Assembly: GCF_022429645.1 (NCBI RefSeq)
Contig: NZ_CP092480.1
Span: forward strand, 1,718,501 to 1,782,500
Source of the DNA: Lutibacter sp. A80
GTDB lineage: Bacteria; Bacteroidota; Bacteroidia; Flavobacteriales; Flavobacteriaceae
DNA length: 64,000 nucleotides
Reading direction: 5' to 3'
The notes under the pieces are model-generated. The model was not told the origin of the DNA. It searched no databases and was given only the letters and a program-made list of their open reading frames with translations. Each line of letters opens with the position of its first letter. The stretch's first letter is position 1. The translations under genes and the position numbers were made by a program. Positions 33,421 through 43,275 of this stretch are shown one piece after another.

Positions 33421-35808
33421 TCACTTAATATTAATTGATATTTCTTTTTCTAATTGATTTCTCATAATAAGTAAGTCTATTTTACCATTGGTATTTTCTA
33501 CATTAACTTTTAAAAAATCGTTAACTGTTTTAATCTTTTTTTCTGAAGCTTTTAAAATAACATCACCTATTTTAAGGCCGTTGTTTTTTACTGCAGGATT
33601 CTCTTTAAAAACTTCTAATACAATTACACCTTCAGCTGAATTTAAACCGTAAGCAGATTGTTCTTCTTTAGATTCAACACTTTTAATCTTATTTTTTAAC
33701 CACACTACTGCAGAACTATTTTCCTTTTTATTTTCTGTAATTTTTTCAATAATTGGAACTTTAGGAGATTTAGCAATGGCCTTTAAACTAGGCTTTTGAA
33801 CACCAAACCTATCCATTGGGTAGTTTTTAAATCCTATTTTTAATGCTGGTGAATTTTCAGCAACCGAAAAATCTAAGTTAGCCGGATCTTTAAACATTGG
33901 ATTTCCATAAATACTATGAATATCTCTATTGTGAATTTGAGATTTTAGCAAGGCTACTTCAGTAGGAAAAAGATTGTAGTCAAGTTCTTTTCCCCAACCC
34001 GATAAACGAATATCTTTATATGCTCCTGAAACAATATTTCTTTTAAAAACATCTTCGCTATTTACAAACCAAACATGTGGATGGAAGGAATTATTAACCA
34101 TAATATTATTTTCAACCAAACGATTGAAGCCTTCACGTAATTTAAGCCCTTTATTTAGCATTAAATTATTATAAATATGGTAGTTTGAAGAACCATCGTC
34201 TAAATCTACATCCCAGCCGTGATCACAACGAAAACGATTATTTCTAATAATGGTAGTTTTAATAGCATCCCACTTATACATAGTTGGTTTTGCAATAATT
34301 AAACTATCTAACACATTACGATTTGGATGCCAAAACCGATCTCTACCCCAAGAATTAAATGAGCCATGGTCATTAGTTTCTAAAACAGTATTAAACACAT
34401 CGTTATATTCAATTATATGTCCGCCCCAAGTTCCTTCACTAATATTAATTCCGGCTCTAGGTACATCATAAATGCTATTATTACGCACTGTAATATCCAT
34501 AGACATGGAAATTTGAACACCTGCGGTTTGCTTTTCAATTCTACCAATCCGATGAATTAAATTATTTTCAACTAAACATTCTCTAGGATACAATTCGTTT
34601 TTAGGTCCAGCAATAGTATCCATTTCTGAAATTGATACAAATTCGGTATAATTAAAAGATGGAGACCTAACAGCTGAAGCATCTCCAATAAAAGAAATAG
34701 CACTTGCGCCACAATTATGTATATGATTTCCTTTGACTTCTATACCTTTGTTATACTTACTTGCCATAATAACATTACCACTCAAGTTCGTAAAAACACT
34801 ATTTTCTACCTTACAATTTTCAGTTCCTTCAAAAAACAATGCACTTCCTCTGTAGATTGTCCAATCACTTCTTAATAAAGGTTCGTAGGTTTCCATAAAA
34901 GTACGTTCGGTATTTTTAAAAGTAATTTCTGAAATAGATACATTTTTTACTGGGTTATTTAATGTACCTACTACCTTAATTAAATCTTTAAGTACTGACA
35001 CCTCATATTTTGAGGTATTTATAGAAATTACATCTAAAGGCCAATAATAAAGTTTGCTATTTTTTTTATCTAAATACCATTCACCTGGACTGTCTAATTC
35101 TTCAAAAACATTTTCAACCATACGATATTCTTTATGAGGTTTAGACATACGATTGTTTTGCTGTCCGCCTTCTAAAATAGGAGTTCCATCTTTATTTACA
35201 CCCGTAATTACATAATGAAAACCGCCCCATCTACCAGCATGAGAAGCATTAAAATAGGCTCCTTCAGGATTTTTCCAAGACGCTACACGTTCCTTAGAAA
35301 TTGCATCTGAAGCATAGCCTTGCCAATAACGACTATCTTCATTATAATTTGGATAGCGTGCTAAAATTTGTGGAACTCCATTCACTAATAATTGATCAAA
35401 ATCTGAGTTTTCAGGAACATCAGTTACAAAAATATTATTATCATATTTTTCCCAAGTAAGATTTAACACTTTAGACCCCTTAATACTAACTTCTGAAGCT
35501 TTAGTTCCTTTTATACTAATACCACTTAATATTGAAGGTATTATTAATGGTTCTGATAGATAATAATCACCAGGAAGTATATTTATAATTATATTAGTTT
35601 TAGAATCTTGAAACTTAATTTGCTTTGCTTTTTCAATTGCGTTCGAAATTTTTGAAAATGGTTTTTGTTCACTTCCAGCATTAATATTTGAACCTACTTT
35701 TGAAACAAATACATTCACCGTTTTCACGTCTTGTGCATACGTAATGTGACTTATAGAAACGACACAAAGTATCATTAAACACACATCAAATAATTCTTTC
35801 ACTTTCAT
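33421..35808 (-). CDS. GH141-like right-handed beta-helix protein with C-terminal PDZ domain
   Basis: The start is placed at 35808 (795 residues), where a proper signal peptide begins (MKVKELFDVCLMILCVVSIS...YAQ). The longer frame from 35904 adds 32 residues without signal-peptide character. The parallel beta-helix body (about residues 30-650) has the family features ILPGDYYLSEPLIIP, LARYPNYNE, SPGEWYLDKKNSKLYYWP and repeated 'VENN' turns. This resembles GH141 (fucosidase/xylanase type), with which the neighbouring GH29 genes would agree. A PDZ-like domain follows (about 710-795, AEGVIVLEVFKENPAVKNNGLKIGDVIL). The PDZ fusion is unusual for a carbohydrate enzyme. Confidence 0.72.
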   Translation of the reverse strand: MKVKELFDVCLMILCVVSISHITYAQDVKTVNVFVSKVGSNINAGSEQKPFSKISNAIEKAKQIKFQDSKTNIIINILPGDYYLSEPLIIPSILSGISIKGTKASEVSIKGSKVLNLTWEKYDNNIFVTDVPENSDFDQLLVNGVPQILARYPNYNEDSRYWQGYASDAISKERVASWKNPEGAYFNASHAGRWGGFHYVITGVNKDGTPILEGGQQNNRMSKPHKEYRMVENVFEELDSPGEWYLDKKNSKLYYWPLDVISINTSKYEVSVLKDLIKVVGTLNNPVKNVSISEITFKNTERTFMETYEPLLRSDWTIYRGSALFFEGTENCKVENSVFTNLSGNVIMASKYNKGIEVKGNHIHNCGASAISFIGDASAVRSPSFNYTEFVSISEMDTIAGPKNELYPRECLVENNLIHRIGRIEKQTAGVQISMSMDITVRNNSIYDVPRAGINISEGTWGGHIIEYNDVFNTVLETNDHGSFNSWGRDRFWHPNRNVLDSLIIAKPTMYKWDAIKTTIIRNNRFRCDHGWDVDLDDGSSNYHIYNNLMLNKGLKLREGFNRLVENNIMVNNSFHPHVWFVNSEDVFKRNIVSGAYKDIRLSGWGKELDYNLFPTEVALLKSQIHNRDIHSIYGNPMFKDPANLDFSVAENSPALKIGFKNYPMDRFGVQKPSLKAIAKSPKVPIIEKITENKKENSSAVVWLKNKIKSVESKEEQSAYGLNSAEGVIVLEVFKENPAVKNNGLKIGDVILKASEKKIKTVNDFLKVNVENTNGKIDLLIMRNQLEKEISINIK

Positions 35809-35919
35809 TCTATTAACATTAGGATTTCTAAAAAAACGGTTGTTAGTTGTTATTACCAATAAAAACAACATATTAAATTTCTTCAGAAGGCTTTGTTTAA
35901 ACAAACTTTAATTCTTCTT

Positions 35920-37530
35920 TTAATCTCTGTCAAACCCGTCTATATCTACTTTTTTTGTTCCTTTTAATGCTTTTGAAGCATCTTTTTGAATTACATTAGG
36001 ATGATATTGTTCCTTTTTTGTTACAATTTTAAACGACCATGCATACATACTTTCTCCTAAGTCTTTTGGAGGTGTAATTGAAAGTCCTTCTGAAGTCATT
36101 TTCCATTTAACTTTACTTTCAGATCCTATTAAACTAACCGATTTTACAGTTCTTTTTTTCCAACCTTTAGTACCTTCAATTATAAATGAGTTTAATGGTT
36201 TAGTTGTTTTAATAGCATATAAATTTTTTCCATTTGTTGTAAAAGATAAGTTTTCATTGTCTTGATGCGTTATTTTCCAATATCTAGAACCATAAATAGC
36301 TTCTCCATTAATTTTTAACCATTTCCCCATAGCCTTTAAGCGCTCTACTTGCCATTCTGGAATGGTTCCATCTCCTTTAGGTCCTATATTAATTAAGAAA
36401 TTTCCATTACGACTAATAATTTCTACCATTTCATGAATAACATCTGATACAGATTTCTTTTTAAATGGATAATTAGAATCTTCTTCCTCTGCTAAATAAC
36501 CAAATGAAGTACCAAATGTTGTACAGCTTTGCCATTTTGGTCCTATTACTTTTAATCTTAAATTATCTTTTTCTAAAGCTCCAACTCCATCTGGCCAGTT
36601 TCTATTTCCTCCTTTATTATTTAAATAAACTTCTTGTCCTTTTGCAGCTCCATTATTCATAAAATCGGTTATCATTAACCTTAATTGATCATAATAATAT
36701 TGAATTTCTGGTTTAAATATTGCTTTTGCCGCATTATTTCCATCACGCGTAAAGATTGGAATATCGTCTATCCATAAAAAATCTGGTTGGTATTTATCTT
36801 GAATTTCTTTCCAACGCGCTACATAATCATCAACAAATTCTTTACTATACGTAAATGGTCCATAAAGTGATGCTGCTTTGGGTACACGTTTTATTTCTTC
36901 AACAATATCTGGTCTTGGCTCTCCATTAACCACATATTTTTGTGTTGCAAAAAAACCAGTATGTCTTTCTCTGTGGTAAGAAGGTGCATATTTTAAACCT
37001 TTTTTACGTACCGCTTTCCCTAAATCTCCAACAATGTCTCTTTTTGGCCCCATATCAACTGAGTTCCATGGTGTTAATTCTGAATCCCAATTTGCCCAAC
37101 CATCGTGATGTTCAGCTGTTAAAACAACATATTTTGCACCTACTTCGGCAAATAATTCTGCCCATTCTTCTGGATTCCAATTTTCTGCTTTAAATTCTGG
37201 GATTATATCTTTATATCCAAAGTCTGGTGGATTTGCTCCCCAACGTTCTTTCATATATGGATAATAATATGCTGGATCTTCATACAAAATCTTAGGTCCG
37301 TGTTCTGCATAACCTCTATTTCCTTTTCTATGACCAATTACAGAATATGGCCCCCAGTGGATAAAAATTCCTATTTTTCCATCATCAAACCAAGCTGGAA
37401 CTTGCATTTTTTGAAGTGATTCCCAACTACCATCGTAAGGCTTTTTTATTTCTTGTGCATAAGAAGTACTATTGAAAAACATACAACATAATATAACTAA
37501 ACAGATATTATACAATTTTTTTATTTTCAT
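35920..37530 (-). CDS. GH29 alpha-L-fucosidase (copy 1)
   Basis: A 536-residue secreted enzyme (signal MKIKKLYNICLVILCCMFFN...YAQ). The GH29 barrel shows WFDDGKIGIFIHWGPYSV (about residues 47-63), VGAKYVVLTAEHHDGWANWDS and, on the nucleophile strand, PDFLWIDDIPIF with Asp255 in the LWxD position. GGNRNWPDG and NGNFLINIGPKGDG near the C-terminal side are also typical. It removes terminal alpha-L-fucose with retention. The acid/base residue is not conserved in position within GH29 and I cannot assign it. It belongs to a run of PUL genes on the same strand between the GH43 and beta-helix genes. Confidence 0.92.
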   Translation of the reverse strand: MKIKKLYNICLVILCCMFFNSTSYAQEIKKPYDGSWESLQKMQVPAWFDDGKIGIFIHWGPYSVIGHRKGNRGYAEHGPKILYEDPAYYYPYMKERWGANPPDFGYKDIIPEFKAENWNPEEWAELFAEVGAKYVVLTAEHHDGWANWDSELTPWNSVDMGPKRDIVGDLGKAVRKKGLKYAPSYHRERHTGFFATQKYVVNGEPRPDIVEEIKRVPKAASLYGPFTYSKEFVDDYVARWKEIQDKYQPDFLWIDDIPIFTRDGNNAAKAIFKPEIQYYYDQLRLMITDFMNNGAAKGQEVYLNNKGGNRNWPDGVGALEKDNLRLKVIGPKWQSCTTFGTSFGYLAEEEDSNYPFKKKSVSDVIHEMVEIISRNGNFLINIGPKGDGTIPEWQVERLKAMGKWLKINGEAIYGSRYWKITHQDNENLSFTTNGKNLYAIKTTKPLNSFIIEGTKGWKKRTVKSVSLIGSESKVKWKMTSEGLSITPPKDLGESMYAWSFKIVTKKEQYHPNVIQKDASKALKGTKKVDIDGFDRD

Positions 37531-37596
37531 TAATGATAGTTTTTTTTGATTATAATTTAAGAGTCTCTAGTATTTTGTCAAATAAATTAATATAGT

Positions 37597-38517
37597 TTAT
37601 TTCTCAATTTTGTCATTTTCTAATGTATACTCAATTGGGACTATTGTTCCATCTTCTCGAAATGTCATTTTTTCAAAACAAGCGGATCTACGATGAAATG
37701 AACCATCATTAACATCTCCTCTATGGTAAAAGAAATACCATTCGTTATTAAATTCTATAGCAGATGCATGATTAGGTGCATTAGAAGCATCAGGTGCTAA
37801 TGTTCCCTTTAAGGTTGCGTATTGTGGTAAAGGCATGTCTGCCATCCAATATTTAGTAACAGGTCCTACTCTTGCATTAAAATAATAAATACCATTTCTT
37901 TTAAATATATGCACTGCTTCGCTTACAATTTCTTCACTCAATCGAACCCAAGGACCATCAAGTTCTATCATATTATCTTTTAACTTTGCACCCATAATAT
38001 GTGCTCCTGGTTCGCCAATATTTACTTTATGGTCATTTCCATAAATATAAGCTTGACCATCATCATCTACAAAAACTGTAGGATCGAAAATAGTTGTAAT
38101 CTTATCTGAAACTGCTTCTTGCCAAGGACCAATTGGAGTTCTACTTTTTGCTACACCAATATGTGTTTTATTATAAGGGAAATAGAAATAATACCAACCG
38201 TTTTTATAAGCCACATCTGGAGCATTCATTTGCCCATGAGCCCAAGTATATTCTCTTGGTTTTAAAACCACTCCGTGATTTATCCAAGTTTTTAAATCTG
38301 AAGATTCTAAAACAACATAGTCTTGCATAGTGCTAAAGTTTACTGCATCTGGAACATCTCTAGATGAATAAACATACACCTTCCCATTAAAAACCTCAGC
38401 AGCAGGATCTGCAGCATAAATAAATCCAGGGTCTGTTTTCTTTAAAATTGGATTTTGAGCTTTGCAACTACTAACAATAAATGCAATTAAAAAAATAAAA
38501 AAAAATACGTTTTTCAT
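37597..38517 (-). CDS. GH43-family glycoside hydrolase
   Basis: A 306-residue lipoprotein (signal ending IVSSC). It has the five-bladed GH43 propeller with the three expected acids: Asp37 in YAADPAAEVFNGKVYVYSSRD (general base), Asp145 in IFDPTVFVDDDGQAYIYG (pKa modulator) and Glu200 in VSEAVHIFKRNGIYYF (general acid). GH43 enzymes remove arabinofuranose, xylose or galactose units with inversion; the subfamily cannot be fixed by eye. It ends 66 bp before the GH29 gene and starts 3 bp after the sulfatase stop, so it is co-transcribed with both. Confidence 0.87.
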   Translation of the reverse strand: MKNVFFFIFLIAFIVSSCKAQNPILKKTDPGFIYAADPAAEVFNGKVYVYSSRDVPDAVNFSTMQDYVVLESSDLKTWINHGVVLKPREYTWAHGQMNAPDVAYKNGWYYFYFPYNKTHIGVAKSRTPIGPWQEAVSDKITTIFDPTVFVDDDGQAYIYGNDHKVNIGEPGAHIMGAKLKDNMIELDGPWVRLSEEIVSEAVHIFKRNGIYYFNARVGPVTKYWMADMPLPQYATLKGTLAPDASNAPNHASAIEFNNEWYFFYHRGDVNDGSFHRRSACFEKMTFREDGTIVPIEYTLENDKIEK

Positions 38518-38520
38518 AAT

Positions 38521-40098
38521 TTAATTAATTATTGGCTCTATTTGCTTCCAATTATCCATTTCTTCATTTGTTTGGATAGTTCCTTTGGTACTTCTACCTT
38601 CTAAAATAATTTTCTTTAATGCTTCTTTTAGTTCAGCTGCCTTTTTTGGATATTCGGCCATTAGATTTTTAGTTTCACCAATATCATCTTTCAAATTAAA
38701 TAATTGCATTTCAGGTAAATCTAAATTTTTATTTTTTATTTCTTGAGGTTTAGGATAACTCCAACCTGCAGAACCCTTAGAGACACACAATTTCCAATCT
38801 CCCTGCCTAATTGCAAAAGAACCATTAATAGAATGGTGTACCGTATATTCTCTTGTATCTTTAGTATTATTGTTAGTTATTAAAGATAACATACTATAAC
38901 TATCTTCAGCTTCAGAATCTTTAATTTGATACCCTGTAATATCGGCACAAGTTGCAAAAAAGTCCGTAGTGCAAATAATTTGATTTGAACTAGAATTTTT
39001 TAATGCCTTATTTGGCCATTCAACTACAAAAGGAACATGATGTCCTCCTTCATAAATATCCGCTTTCATACCTCTAAAAACATAACTAGGATCGTGTGCT
39101 ACTTTTTCAAGTTCCTTAAAATCAGCTCTAGGAGAACATCCATTATCACTAGTAAATACTAATAATGTGTTTTCTGAAACACCTTGTTTTTTAAGTGTTT
39201 CTCTAATTTGACGCACAACATCATCTACTTGCATTACAAAATCACCATACGCATTGGTTTTACTTTTTCCTAAAAATTCTTCTGAAGGTAAAATAGGTGT
39301 GTGTGGAGCGGGTAATGGAAAATATAAAAAGAAAGGTTTATCTGCTTTAGATTTCTCTTCAATATAATTAATAGCTTTGTTAGTTAAATCTTGTAAAACA
39401 GTTTCATGAACAAAATCATTTGAAGTAGGTCCTTGCCTCCAAAAACCCTTTGAATCTTTATTAATAGTTGTTTTTGTTGGTTCCATGGTTGCATAATCAT
39501 TTTCTACATAAACATACGGAGGCATATCTAAAGAACCACAAAAGCCAAATGAATAATCGAACCCATGTGTAGATGGTCCATTTTTAATTGGCGCCTTATA
39601 ATTTACATCTTGTATTGTATGCAAGCTGTTTATTTGTTTTACTTCAGTTTCTGTATTAAATTGCCAGTCCCAACCCAAGTGCCATTTACCAATAAACGCA
39701 GTAGTATAACCTTGTGTTTTTAATAAATCTGCAACTGTGGTTCTATTTGGTGTAATTAACGATTTTGAATACCCACCAAGTACCCCACTTTTTAAACTAC
39801 TACGCCAATTATAACGTCCTGTTAAAATTCCATATCTAGTTGGTGTACAAACAGAGGATGATGTATGCGCATCGGTAAACATAACTCCGTTAGCAGCCAT
39901 TTTATCAATATTTGGAGTTGGAATTTTTCCTTCAGGATTAAAACTTTGTATATCACCATAACCTAAATCATCGGCTAAAATGTAGATAATATTAGGATTG
40001 TTATGTTCTTTTATATTTCCTTCCTTTTGCGACGAACAGCTGTTAAAAAGAAAAGAAATAAAACATATAATAATTAGTTGGTGAGCAATTGTTCTCAT
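38521..40098 (-). CDS. Type I (S1) sulfatase lipoprotein, CTPTR active site
   Basis: A 525-residue lipoprotein (signal ending FLFNSC). The formylglycine-forming Cys84 lies in SSVCTPTRYGILTGRYNW; Thr replaces the more usual Ser, which is within the C-x-(P/A)-S/T-x-R rule. Metal-binding parts are ILADDLGYGD (about residues 40-49) and LVFTSDNGCS; GKWHLGW supplies the substrate-side Lys/His. The enzyme would hydrolyse sulfate esters on the glycan, after Cys is oxidised by a maturation enzyme not present in the window. It is 57 bp downstream of the second GH29 gene. Confidence 0.93.
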   Translation of the reverse strand: MRTIAHQLIIICFISFLFNSCSSQKEGNIKEHNNPNIIYILADDLGYGDIQSFNPEGKIPTPNIDKMAANGVMFTDAHTSSSVCTPTRYGILTGRYNWRSSLKSGVLGGYSKSLITPNRTTVADLLKTQGYTTAFIGKWHLGWDWQFNTETEVKQINSLHTIQDVNYKAPIKNGPSTHGFDYSFGFCGSLDMPPYVYVENDYATMEPTKTTINKDSKGFWRQGPTSNDFVHETVLQDLTNKAINYIEEKSKADKPFFLYFPLPAPHTPILPSEEFLGKSKTNAYGDFVMQVDDVVRQIRETLKKQGVSENTLLVFTSDNGCSPRADFKELEKVAHDPSYVFRGMKADIYEGGHHVPFVVEWPNKALKNSSSNQIICTTDFFATCADITGYQIKDSEAEDSYSMLSLITNNNTKDTREYTVHHSINGSFAIRQGDWKLCVSKGSAGWSYPKPQEIKNKNLDLPEMQLFNLKDDIGETKNLMAEYPKKAAELKEALKKIILEGRSTKGTIQTNEEMDNWKQIEPIIN

Positions 40099-40155
40099 TT
40101 TATTAAATTTATTTATAGAAACTTCAGAAAAAACACGAATATTTATCGTTTAATT

Positions 40156-41526
40156 TTATTCATTTAATATTATTTCAATAACAGGAATTTCAACATTAGG
40201 CTTAACTACTGGAAGTCTAAGGTTTATATCTTGTGCTGCTAACTCTTCTTTTCCCCAAGCTCCGTGAGGCTTTGCAATCTGAATTTCAGACATGTCATGT
40301 AAAAATTGAGCATATTTTATTTTACCTTTCATACCTTTAAGCGTAAAATTTTGCAATGGATAATCCAATAAATGAATATAAAGTCTTTTTGTTTTTGGAT
40401 TGTATGTTAATAATGAATTATCTGGCACTTCAAATTCATCAGGTGCTTGTGTACACCCATAAATTGATCTGCCATTATATTTCATCCAATCTCCCATTTG
40501 TAATAAAGCACTTTCTGCACGGTAATCTATTTCACCTCTTCCAGTTGGACCTACATTTAGTAAAACATTACCTCCTTTACTAACAGATTCAATTAATAAT
40601 ACTAATAATTGCTTGTTATCTTTCCACGTTAATTCATCCCTGTAATAACCCCAAGATCCACTAAAAGTTTGACAGGTTTCCCAAGGTATTTTTTCTCCAT
40701 TATAAGTAGGCCATTCGTCAACTTTAAATTGTTCAGGCGTTGTAAAATCCCAACCTCCAGCATATTCTTTTAAATCTAAACGATCATTAACTATTATTTC
40801 TGGTTGAAGTTTTCTTATTAATTTCATAAGTTCAACAGAACCCCAATCTTCCCTTCCTTTTCCGTGGTTACCTGGTATAGAATAATCTAACCATAACATA
40901 TCTACTTTACCATAATTTGTTAAAATTTCAGTAACTTGATTTTTCAAATATTCGCGATAAATACTCATATCACGATCTTTGTTTAATTCATCATATTCTT
41001 TATCCGTTTTTGGTGACATTGGATGCACTCTATCAATTGTATAATGTGGATGATGCCAATCTATAATTGAATAATAAAACCCTATTTTAAGTCCTTCAGC
41101 TCTAAAAGCCTCAACCCATTCTTTAAGAGCATCTTTTCCATATTCTGTATTTGTAACTTTATATTCTGTATATTTAGAATCGAATAGTGTAAAACCTTCA
41201 TGGTGTTTTGTAGTAATAACAGCATATTTCATACCTGCTGCTTTTGCTAATTTTGCCCATTCTTGCGGATTGTATAAATCTGGATTAAAATTATCAAAGT
41301 ATTTTTGATAATCTTCATCTGAAATTCTTTCGCGTTTTTTAACCCATTCGTGTCTTCCTGCTAAAGAATATGTTCCCCAATGAATAAACATTCCAAAGCG
41401 ATCATTTGTCCACCAAGCTAAACGTTCTGTTTTTTCTTTTTTAGACTCATTCCATATTTTTTTTTGCTGTGCATTTGTGGTAACATATACCATACACAAT
41501 AAAAAAATTACAAGTATTTTTTTCAT
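40156..41526 (-). CDS. GH29 alpha-L-fucosidase (copy 2)
   Basis: A 456-residue secreted protein (signal MKKILVIFLLCMVYVTTNAQ). The GH29 signatures are NDRFGMFIHWGTYSLAGRHEW, AAGMKYAVITTKHHEGFTLFDS, GFYYSIIDWHHPHY and Asp214 in KVDMLWLDYS (nucleophile). It differs clearly from the other GH29 gene at 35.9-37.5 kb (shorter, WVKKRERIS loop, different substrate-site residues), so the two probably handle different fucose linkages or sulfation states. It lies between two sulfatase genes in one operon. Confidence 0.93.
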   Translation of the reverse strand: MKKILVIFLLCMVYVTTNAQQKKIWNESKKEKTERLAWWTNDRFGMFIHWGTYSLAGRHEWVKKRERISDEDYQKYFDNFNPDLYNPQEWAKLAKAAGMKYAVITTKHHEGFTLFDSKYTEYKVTNTEYGKDALKEWVEAFRAEGLKIGFYYSIIDWHHPHYTIDRVHPMSPKTDKEYDELNKDRDMSIYREYLKNQVTEILTNYGKVDMLWLDYSIPGNHGKGREDWGSVELMKLIRKLQPEIIVNDRLDLKEYAGGWDFTTPEQFKVDEWPTYNGEKIPWETCQTFSGSWGYYRDELTWKDNKQLLVLLIESVSKGGNVLLNVGPTGRGEIDYRAESALLQMGDWMKYNGRSIYGCTQAPDEFEVPDNSLLTYNPKTKRLYIHLLDYPLQNFTLKGMKGKIKYAQFLHDMSEIQIAKPHGAWGKEELAAQDINLRLPVVKPNVEIPVIEIILNE

Positions 41527-41564
41527 TTATTAATTTTTATATAATTATTGATTTTGATATTCTT

Positions 41565-43022
41565 TTATTTATTACTTCTTCTTTTAATTGCCAACGCTCT
41601 TGTTTCTAATGGAAACTCGCTATGTTCTGTTCTAGCATTTTTTAATATACGTAGCATTTCGTTTAATTTTTCTGGTTCTTTTAAGACTAAATTTTCAGTT
41701 TCACCAATATCTTTTGAAAGATTATACAATTCTGGTTTCCCTTCTAATTTCCATACCAATTTCCATTCGTCTTTTCTAATAGCTTGAATAGGCCCTTGTT
41801 TTTCATTAAATTCCCAGTACAAATAATCATGTTTCTTTTGAGCTTTTGTATTCCCCATCAATTCTGGCATTAAAGAAAGTCCATTAATATCTTTATTTGA
41901 AGGTTTTACACCTGCTAAATCACAAACTGTTGGTAAAAAATCCCAAAAAGCAGAAATATGATTACTTTTAGAACCTGGAGCAATTTTACCTGGATAATTT
42001 GCAATAAATGGAACACGAATACCTCCTTCATATAAATCTCGTTTTCCCCCTCTTAAATCTCCATTACTGTTAAAAAAATGATCATTTTTTTCATATTCTG
42101 GCCCATTATCACTGGTAAAAAAGACTATGGTATTTTCATCTATTCCAAGTTCTTTTAATTTTTCAAAGAGTGTTCCTATATCTCTATCCATACGAGAAAC
42201 CATACCTGCATAAGTAATATTTCCTTCTTTATCATTTTTGTAATGTCCTTTAGTATTCATTTTACGTTTAGGCCAACCAAGTGTTTTATATGGTTCTTTA
42301 GAATCTTCAGGCACCGTTAATTCTAAATGAGGAATTGTTAAAGCTAAATACAGAAAAAAAGGATTATTTTTTTCTTTTTCAATATAACTTAATGCTTCGT
42401 TTACGAAAACATCATGCGTATATTTTCCTTGTTTTAATTTAAAATTATTATCCTTCAAAATAAAAGGTTCATTATTTTTGTAAATAGTATCCCAATAATA
42501 ATGATGCGCTTCACCATGTGTTTTATAACCTAAAAAATAATCAAAACCATGGTTAGAAGGCATATTTCCTTTAGCAGTTCCTTCTGAAAGCCCCCATTTA
42601 CCAATAATGGCTGTTTTATATCCTGCTTTTTTAAGTTCATTTGCTACAGTTGGCTCGTTTGGTTTAAGGTTAACTGGATTTCCGCTTTGAGTCCAAACAG
42701 GATTTCCTCTAACACTTGCATGTCCTTGATCGTATCCAGTTAATAAACTAGCACGCGAAGGCATACATACAGTTGAACCAGAATAATGATTTGTAAAAAT
42801 GATTCCTTCAGAAGCCATTTTATCTAGATTTGGAGTTTTAATTTTAGTTTGCCCGTAGCTACCTATATCTCCGTAACCTAAATCGTCTGCCATTATAAAA
42901 ATAATATTTGGCTTTTTCTCTTCACTAATTTTTGTTGTTGTAACATTTTGATTGTTTTTACAACTCAAACTAAAAAACAATAACATTCCAATAAAAAACA
43001 GATGATCTATTTTAACACTCAT
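41565..43022 (-). CDS. Type I (S1) sulfatase lipoprotein
   Basis: A 485-residue lipoprotein (signal ending FFSLSC, Cys21). The formylglycine Cys86 sits in GSTVCMPSRASLLTGYDQGHASVRGNP-type context; metal ligands are in IMADDLGYGD and VFFTSDNGPEY, and IIGKWGLSEG provides the catalytic Lys region. It closely resembles the sulfatases at 61.3-62.8 and 49.8-51.3 kb (shared YLYWEF and AIRK/AVRK-DWK segments near the C-terminus), so these three form one subfamily and probably act on similar sulfate positions. First gene of the transcription unit that begins after the 43.15 kb terminator. Confidence 0.93.
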   Translation of the reverse strand: MSVKIDHLFFIGMLLFFSLSCKNNQNVTTTKISEEKKPNIIFIMADDLGYGDIGSYGQTKIKTPNLDKMASEGIIFTNHYSGSTVCMPSRASLLTGYDQGHASVRGNPVWTQSGNPVNLKPNEPTVANELKKAGYKTAIIGKWGLSEGTAKGNMPSNHGFDYFLGYKTHGEAHHYYWDTIYKNNEPFILKDNNFKLKQGKYTHDVFVNEALSYIEKEKNNPFFLYLALTIPHLELTVPEDSKEPYKTLGWPKRKMNTKGHYKNDKEGNITYAGMVSRMDRDIGTLFEKLKELGIDENTIVFFTSDNGPEYEKNDHFFNSNGDLRGGKRDLYEGGIRVPFIANYPGKIAPGSKSNHISAFWDFLPTVCDLAGVKPSNKDINGLSLMPELMGNTKAQKKHDYLYWEFNEKQGPIQAIRKDEWKLVWKLEGKPELYNLSKDIGETENLVLKEPEKLNEMLRILKNARTEHSEFPLETRALAIKRRSNK

Positions 43023-43130
43023 TTTATATCTTATTATTAACTAATAAATAGTTTTTTTAACAGAGATAAAGTTAGTGTTTTTTTAAAATTAAATTTTCTC
43101 AATAGTGGGATAAAAATGTAACTTAAAAAA

Positions 43131-43172
43131 TAAAAAACCCCCAATTTTATACTTATTTAGATAAAATTGGGG
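43131..43172 (-). terminator. Intrinsic terminator within the PUL
   Basis: A 12-bp perfect stem CCCCAATTTTAT/ATAAAATTGGGG (43139-43150 with 43161-43172) with T6 on the minus strand, about 100 bp after the sulfatase stop at 43276. It separates the PUL into upstream and downstream operons. Confidence 0.87.
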
Positions 43173-43275
43173 ATAATTTTTTATGCAAAAAAATCTACTT
43201 TATTTTAATAACCTAGACTTCTTGTTTTTTTACTTAATTATTTCATTAATTCTAAATTGTTTTAATAAATCAATA

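Noticed and set aside
35809-35904. Longer start of the beta-helix/PDZ protein
   Set aside because: The extra 32 residues have no signal-peptide features and contain a charged stretch; the internal Met begins a normal signal peptide.
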